Shown here: positions 4,807-6,498 of the stretch, one piece after another
Numbering within the stretch: the first letter of the stretch is position 1
How the letters are laid out: every line of letters begins with the position of its first letter
Program-made: the position numbers and the translations under genes
The notes under the pieces: model-generated
What the model was told of the DNA's origin: nothing
The model's database searches: none
The model's input: only the letters and a program-made list of their open reading frames with translations
Source of the DNA: a bacterium
GTDB taxonomy: Bacteria; Ratteibacteria; UBA8468; B48-G9; JAFGKM01
Length of the DNA stretch: 6,498 bases
Assembly: GCA_035371905.1 (NCBI GenBank)
Contig: DAORXQ010000091.1
Coordinates: 1 to 6,498 of the forward strand
Reading direction: 5' to 3'

Positions 4807-6498
4807 TTTTCAAACCTCCTTTGCCAGTTATTTTCAAAAAATATAGATGGAACAACAAAAACATAAAATGCCTTATTTTCTATGTCTTTTACAAATCTGA
4901 AATCTATCACAAAACAGTGTATCTTTTTCCATAATTCATATGTTTGACTTATTAAATCTTTTGAATCAAAATCATAAAAAACCCCAATTCTAAAATTCCA
5001 GTCATTTTTTAAAGATTGCTGATACCATGTTTCAAGCCCAAAAATATCTGATTCGTCATCAACTCTGGTTCCTATTGAAAATTTATATTTTTCTGCTTCA
5101 TAAGAAACTGTATTTACTCCGAAATTATAATAACTGCTATTTTCTCTTAAAATCCATTCATTATCTCCTTCTATCTTAAAACTTTTAAAAGCAAGTTCAT
5201 ATTTTAAAGAAATATCTTCAAACTTATTCTTATCAAAATTATAATCATTTTCTACCCTGAAATTTCCGGTAAGTCCTTTATACAGATTTATGTTCCATAG
5301 TAAAGAAGAAGAAAGAAATATACCACTGTTTTTTTCTTCAAACTCATCAAATTTAATTAACTGTTCTGGATTATATCTTGTTTCCCTTTTAAAAAAAGAA
5401 ATTGATGGAACAAAAACCACATCTGAAAACTTACTGTAAAAATTTGTTGAAAAATTTATCCCACCTTCTCCAATATAATTAAACTTGTAAAGGTCCATAT
5501 CAGGATAATTCAAGGAAGAAAAGGAAATATATGGTTTTACTGTAAAATAAGGTAAGTCCTTTTTATACATTAAATCAATTTTGTTAAGGATTCTCAAACA
5601 GTTTTCACCTTCTTTATGGAAATTCGTAAATCTGAAATCATAGGTTAAAAATAAAGGTATATCTGAAAAATTAAAATATGGAAGAAAATATCTAATTTCC
5701 GGTATTTTTTCAACTTTCAAAACATCTTCCTGTGCATTTTCTCTTATTGTAAAACCTAAAATTCCTTTTCCCAGATAGTCAGTAATTGAAAAATAGTTGA
5801 ACATTTTTGATTTTCTTAAATATTCATCTCTAAAAAAGTCAATAAAAAATTCATTGTTATCCATCCATCTCCAGTCAACTAAAAAATCTAAATTTTTAAA
5901 ATTTCTCTGAATTTCAAGATATCCACCGGGTAAAATCTCTCCATCATATTTTTTAAGAAAAAATGAGTTAAAATTTATATTTTTCTCTTCGGAAGAAAAA
6001 CCAAGACCCACTCCAATCCTCTTTTCTCCAATCAATATTTTTTCATTCATTAAATAATCCTTCTTTTCACTAAATCTATTTGTAAAATTGAAAGTTAAAG
6101 AAGCACCTGTTCTTGTCTTATATTCAAAAGAAGGAAGAAAAAATGTTTTTTTTGCTTTCAAATCAAGTGAAAATACTGGAAGATAAAAGAAATTGAAATT
6201 CTTTCCAAAAACAATTTTTACTTTTTCTAATCTCAAATAATCTTTTTGTTTCCAGTACTCAATTTTTCCTGCCTGTAATCTGTAATGAGGTTTTTCTTCA
6301 AGGTCACATGTTGTAATATATCCATTTTCAAATTTAAAAAATTCCCCTTTTCTTTCTGATATCTCACTTTTTCCATAAAACGACGCAAAATTAAACTTTG
6401 CATTATATATAATCCCTTTTTCTTCTTCCAAATTATATTTAACTTTTTCAGCATAAAATCTACCAGAAGAAGAAAAAATTTCAACACCTTCTTCACAT
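4797..6498 (-). CDS. lptD: LPS-assembly protein LptD/OstA family, outer-membrane beta-barrel (5' partial)
   Basis: The frame is open to the right edge: 22 codons without a stop (starting CEEGVEIFSSSGRFYAEKVK) precede the TTG at 6431, so the true start is outside the window and 566 residues are visible. The first ~75 residues are the end of an OstA/LptA-like beta-jellyroll (repeated short strands; GIIYNAKF; ENGYITTCDLEEKPHYRLQA with Cys64). Then come DYLRLEKVKIVFGK, FFYLPVFSLDLKAKK (103-117) and FFLPSFEYKTRTGASLTFNF (119-138), which match the LptD link between jellyroll and barrel. The remaining ~430 residues are alternating aromatic/polar beta strands rich in Phe, Tyr, Asn and Asp, as in an outer-membrane barrel. 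LptD with LptE inserts LPS into the outer leaflet. No obvious barrel C-terminal signature is seen (end FEKWK), and identity among divergent OstA proteins is less certain than the fold. Confidence 0.8.
   Translation of the reverse strand, partial: CEEGVEIFSSSGRFYAEKVKYNLEEEKGIIYNAKFNFASFYGKSEISERKGEFFKFENGYITTCDLEEKPHYRLQAGKIEYWKQKDYLRLEKVKIVFGKNFNFFYLPVFSLDLKAKKTFFLPSFEYKTRTGASLTFNFTNRFSEKKDYLMNEKILIGEKRIGVGLGFSSEEKNINFNSFFLKKYDGEILPGGYLEIQRNFKNLDFLVDWRWMDNNEFFIDFFRDEYLRKSKMFNYFSITDYLGKGILGFTIRENAQEDVLKVEKIPEIRYFLPYFNFSDIPLFLTYDFRFTNFHKEGENCLRILNKIDLMYKKDLPYFTVKPYISFSSLNYPDMDLYKFNYIGEGGINFSTNFYSKFSDVVFVPSISFFKRETRYNPEQLIKFDEFEEKNSGIFLSSSLLWNINLYKGLTGNFRVENDYNFDKNKFEDISLKYELAFKSFKIEGDNEWILRENSSYYNFGVNTVSYEAEKYKFSIGTRVDDESDIFGLETWYQQSLKNDWNFRIGVFYDFDSKDLISQTYELWKKIHCFVIDFRFVKDIENKAFYVFVVPSIFFENNWQRRFEKWK

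Noticed and set aside
6233..6496. An 87-residue minus-strand frame.
   Set aside because: It overlaps the LptD frame throughout, has low-complexity Lys/Leu content and no family resemblance.
6432..6498. A start of the LptD gene at the TTG at 6431.
   Set aside because: The same frame stays open to the window edge and the extra residues look like OstA-domain strands, so the gene is truncated by the window.
1..6498. CRISPR arrays, insertion sequences, attachment sites or riboswitches.
   Set aside because: No regularly spaced repeats, transposase genes or terminal inverted repeats were seen. Gaps between genes are too short for structured leaders, and no direct repeat flanks the tRNA.

Overview
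The window is AT-rich and almost entirely coding. Nearly every gene lies on the minus strand, so the operon reads from right to left. An LptD-type outer-membrane assembly protein indicates a diderm bacterium. The Lys/Glu/Ile-rich proteins, the AGA-rich Arg codons, the tRNA gene without an encoded CCA and the AmmeMemoRadiSam genes suggest an uncultured lineage. The C-terminal protein type seen at 162-464 recalls Omnitrophota/PVC-like candidate phyla. That placement is a low-confidence inference.

Layout from right to left: a 5'-truncated LptD/OstA-family gene (6498-4797); RNase PH (4806-4066, overlapping by 10 nt); an RdgB/HAM1 XTP/dITP diphosphatase (4094-3498, overlapping by 29 nt); a tRNA with anticodon CAT (3485-3414); a Mut7-C putative RNase (3408-2959), starting 5 nt after the tRNA; the AmmeMemoRadiSam radical SAM enzyme (2995-1913, overlapping by 37 nt); and a MEMO1-AMMECR1 fusion (1916-471, joined by an ATGA overlap). 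No internal promoter or terminator is evident, so this looks like one tightly packed transcript with the tRNA embedded in it. The promoter must lie beyond the right edge.

At the left, a plus-strand open frame (162-464) is probably the decayed C-terminal remnant of a larger protein. Left of it a clear sigma70-type promoter (TTGCCA-18-TATAAT on the minus strand) drives a gene of which only the first 23 codons, encoding a hydrophobic N-terminus, are in view.

The main point of interest is the three-part AmmeMemoRadiSam system (radical SAM enzyme, MEMO-like protein B, AMMECR1-like protein A). Both polypeptides carry short N-terminal hydrophobic segments that look like Sec signal peptides or anchors, which is unexpected for an iron-sulfur SAM enzyme. 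Proteins B and A are fused in frame, and a strong Shine-Dalgarno sequence plus ATG sits exactly at the junction. The same locus could therefore make an envelope-directed fusion and a separate cytosolic AMMECR1. The other genes are housekeeping: RNA 3'-end processing, nucleotide-pool cleaning, a tRNA and LPS export.
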